A DNA stretch of 8,042 nucleotides from Paracoccaceae bacterium. Its GTDB lineage: Bacteria; Pseudomonadota; Alphaproteobacteria; Rhodobacterales; Rhodobacteraceae. Below are positions 7,154 through 8,042 of the stretch, piece after piece. The translations under genes were made by a program, and so were the position numbers. Location of the stretch: positions 1 to 8,042 of the forward strand of contig SKOX01000094.1 of assembly GCA_007119835.1 (NCBI GenBank), in the 5' to 3' direction. Position 1 is the first letter of the stretch. The number at the start of each line of letters is the position of its first letter. The notes beneath the pieces are model-generated. The model did no database searches. It worked only from the letters and a program-made list of their open reading frames with translations, and had not been told where the DNA came from.

Positions 7154-7297
7154 CTCCGGCAGGCGCGGCGCATGAGCGGGCGGCGTAGCCGGCCCGCAGC
7201 GGCGTCGGACGGTCCTCCGCCTGATGCGCACGCGCGGATCAGGCGGGGCCGCGCGCCGGCTTCCCCCGCGGCATCGACGGCAGCCCCGGCACGATGA
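7137..7297 (+). other. Two tiny overlapping ORFs between pnp and the glycosyltransferase
   Basis: GTG 7137 overlaps the pnp TGA and opens 12 codons ending at TGA 7173-7175. ATG 7172 overlaps that stop (ATGA) and opens 41 codons, rich in Arg, Ala and Pro, ending at TGA 7295-7297, which overlaps the glycosyltransferase ATG 7294 (ATGA). Neither product resembles anything known. This may be chance in GC-rich DNA, or a translational-coupling chain. Coding is not supported by composition; I treat the region as spacer unless conservation shows otherwise. Confidence 0.15.
7215..7248 (+). terminator. Inverted repeat, possible end of the pnp transcript
   Basis: CCGCCTGAT (7217-7225) and ATCAGGCGG (7238-7246) are perfect 9-bp complements, extended by a wobble U7216-G7247 and C7215-G7248; the 12-nt interval (7226-7237) can add three more pairs. 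It is the strongest palindrome between pnp and the next gene. There is no T-run on either strand, so intrinsic termination would be weak; an operator or an mRNA-stabilising stem is equally possible. Confidence 0.4.
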
Positions 7298-8042
7298 GCG
7301 ACGCGGGCCGCGGCGTGCTCTTCGTCGCGACCGGCGCGGGGTACCGCGCCCTCGCCGCGCGCGCCGCGGCCTCGGTCCGCGAGCACAACCCGGGTCTTCC
7401 GATCGACCTCTTCACCGACGCCGAGGGCGCGGCCAGTCCGGGCGCACCCTTTGACCGTGTCGTGCAACTCGAGGACACCTGGTTTCGCGCCAGGATCGAA
7501 GCGATGGCGCGCACGCGCTTCGACCGCACGCTGATGCTAGACGCCGACCTTCGCGTCGTGGCAGACTTGAGCGATGTCTTCGAGGTGCTCGACCGCTTCG
7601 ACATTGCCCTGGCGCACGATCAGTCGCGCAACGGCCCCGCTGCCACGGCGATCTGGCGCCGGCCCCTGCCGAACGCCTTTCCCCAGTTCAACGGCGGCGT
7701 CATCGCCTATCGCCGCAGCGAACCCGTGCTCGCCTTCCTCCGGCAGTGGGCCGCGGCCATGCGCCGTTCCGGGCTTAAGCGCGACCAGCCGGTGCTGCGG
7801 GAACTCCTGTGGGAAAGCGACCTCCGGATCGCCACCCTGCCCGAGGAGTACAACCTCCTTGACTATGGCAGCCTCCGGCGCTGGAGCCGCTTCAAGACGG
7901 CGCCCCGGGTCATCCACCACTACCGCTTCCACAAGCATTTTACGGGCAGGCGCCGCGAGGTAATTTCGCTCGAGGACCTGATGGGGCCGGTGCTTGCCGC
8001 CCGCCTGCCGCTGGTCCTGGCGGCCGACCGGCCGCTCGCGGA
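7294..8042 (+). CDS. Putative GT-A fold glycosyltransferase, partial at 3' end
   Basis: Open from ATG 7294 through the window edge (249 codons, no stop). The N-terminus GRGVLFVATGAGYRALAARA (5-24) looks like a nucleotide-binding strand-helix start. LMLDADLRV (80-88) carries a DxD motif (Asp83, Asp85) that in GT-A enzymes coordinates metal and the nucleotide-sugar diphosphate. QFNGGVIAYRR (131-141), RDQPVLRELL (163-172), EYNLLDYG (185-192) and VIHHYRFHKH (206-215) fit the acceptor side and C-terminal His of GT8-like or nucleotide-diphospho-sugar transferase families. No signal peptide is seen. An in-frame stop at 7222-7224 and no ATG, GTG or TTG before 7294 make this the first possible start; there is no clear Shine-Dalgarno, so coupling to upstream translation is possible. 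A/T-ending codons (about 30 of 249) look more frequent than in pnp. Donor and acceptor are unknown. Confidence 0.8.
   Translation, partial: MSDAGRGVLFVATGAGYRALAARAAASVREHNPGLPIDLFTDAEGAASPGAPFDRVVQLEDTWFRARIEAMARTRFDRTLMLDADLRVVADLSDVFEVLDRFDIALAHDQSRNGPAATAIWRRPLPNAFPQFNGGVIAYRRSEPVLAFLRQWAAAMRRSGLKRDQPVLRELLWESDLRIATLPEEYNLLDYGSLRRWSRFKTAPRVIHHYRFHKHFTGRRREVISLEDLMGPVLAARLPLVLAADRPLA

Noticed and set aside
4801..7467. 888-codon minus-strand open frame opposite pnp
   Set aside because: It mirrors the pnp codon pattern in GC-rich DNA, is rich in Arg/Ala/Asp/His without motifs, and lies antisense to an unmistakable PNPase.

Overview
The window is GC-rich (roughly 70 percent by eye) chromosomal DNA with strongly G/C-ending codons. 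It most likely comes from an alphaproteobacterium, and the gene order and protein wording suggest Rhodobacterales; the lineage call is inference. No phage, insertion sequence, CRISPR array, tRNA or rRNA was found. It is mainly a conserved housekeeping neighbourhood for translation and RNA metabolism.

Layout. On the minus strand at the left edge lies a cold-shock protein gene (42-251) interrupted by an in-frame amber codon inside its RNA-binding motif. Upstream of it on the same strand is dapB (438-1271, lysine/diaminopimelate synthesis). A 192-bp divergent spacer separates dapB from the plus-strand genes: rbfA (1464-1859, 30S maturation), truB (1865-2770, tRNA pseudouridine-55 synthase), a two-HKD phospholipase D-family protein (2819-4345), rpsO (4535-4804, ribosomal protein S15) and pnp (5017-7140, polynucleotide phosphorylase). 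A putative GT-A glycosyltransferase (7294 onward) runs off the right edge.

How the genes fit together. rbfA, truB, rpsO and pnp form the classic bacterial ribosome-assembly, tRNA-modification and RNA-decay cluster. rbfA and truB are tightly coupled (5-nt gap). The phospholipase gene sits between truB and rpsO with its own likely promoter and has no obvious functional link to them. rpsO and pnp are preceded by structured leaders, as expected for genes that are autoregulated post-transcriptionally in other bacteria. infB is not next to rbfA here; the neighbour is the divergent dapB.

Points for a second look: the amber-interrupted csp; the phospholipase with eukaryote-like sequence features; a 10-bp hairpin in the rpsO leader and a small hairpin over its start codon; strong hairpins after rpsO and at the pnp stop codon; and a chain of overlapping stop/start codons linking pnp to the glycosyltransferase. 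No clearly new multi-gene system is visible.
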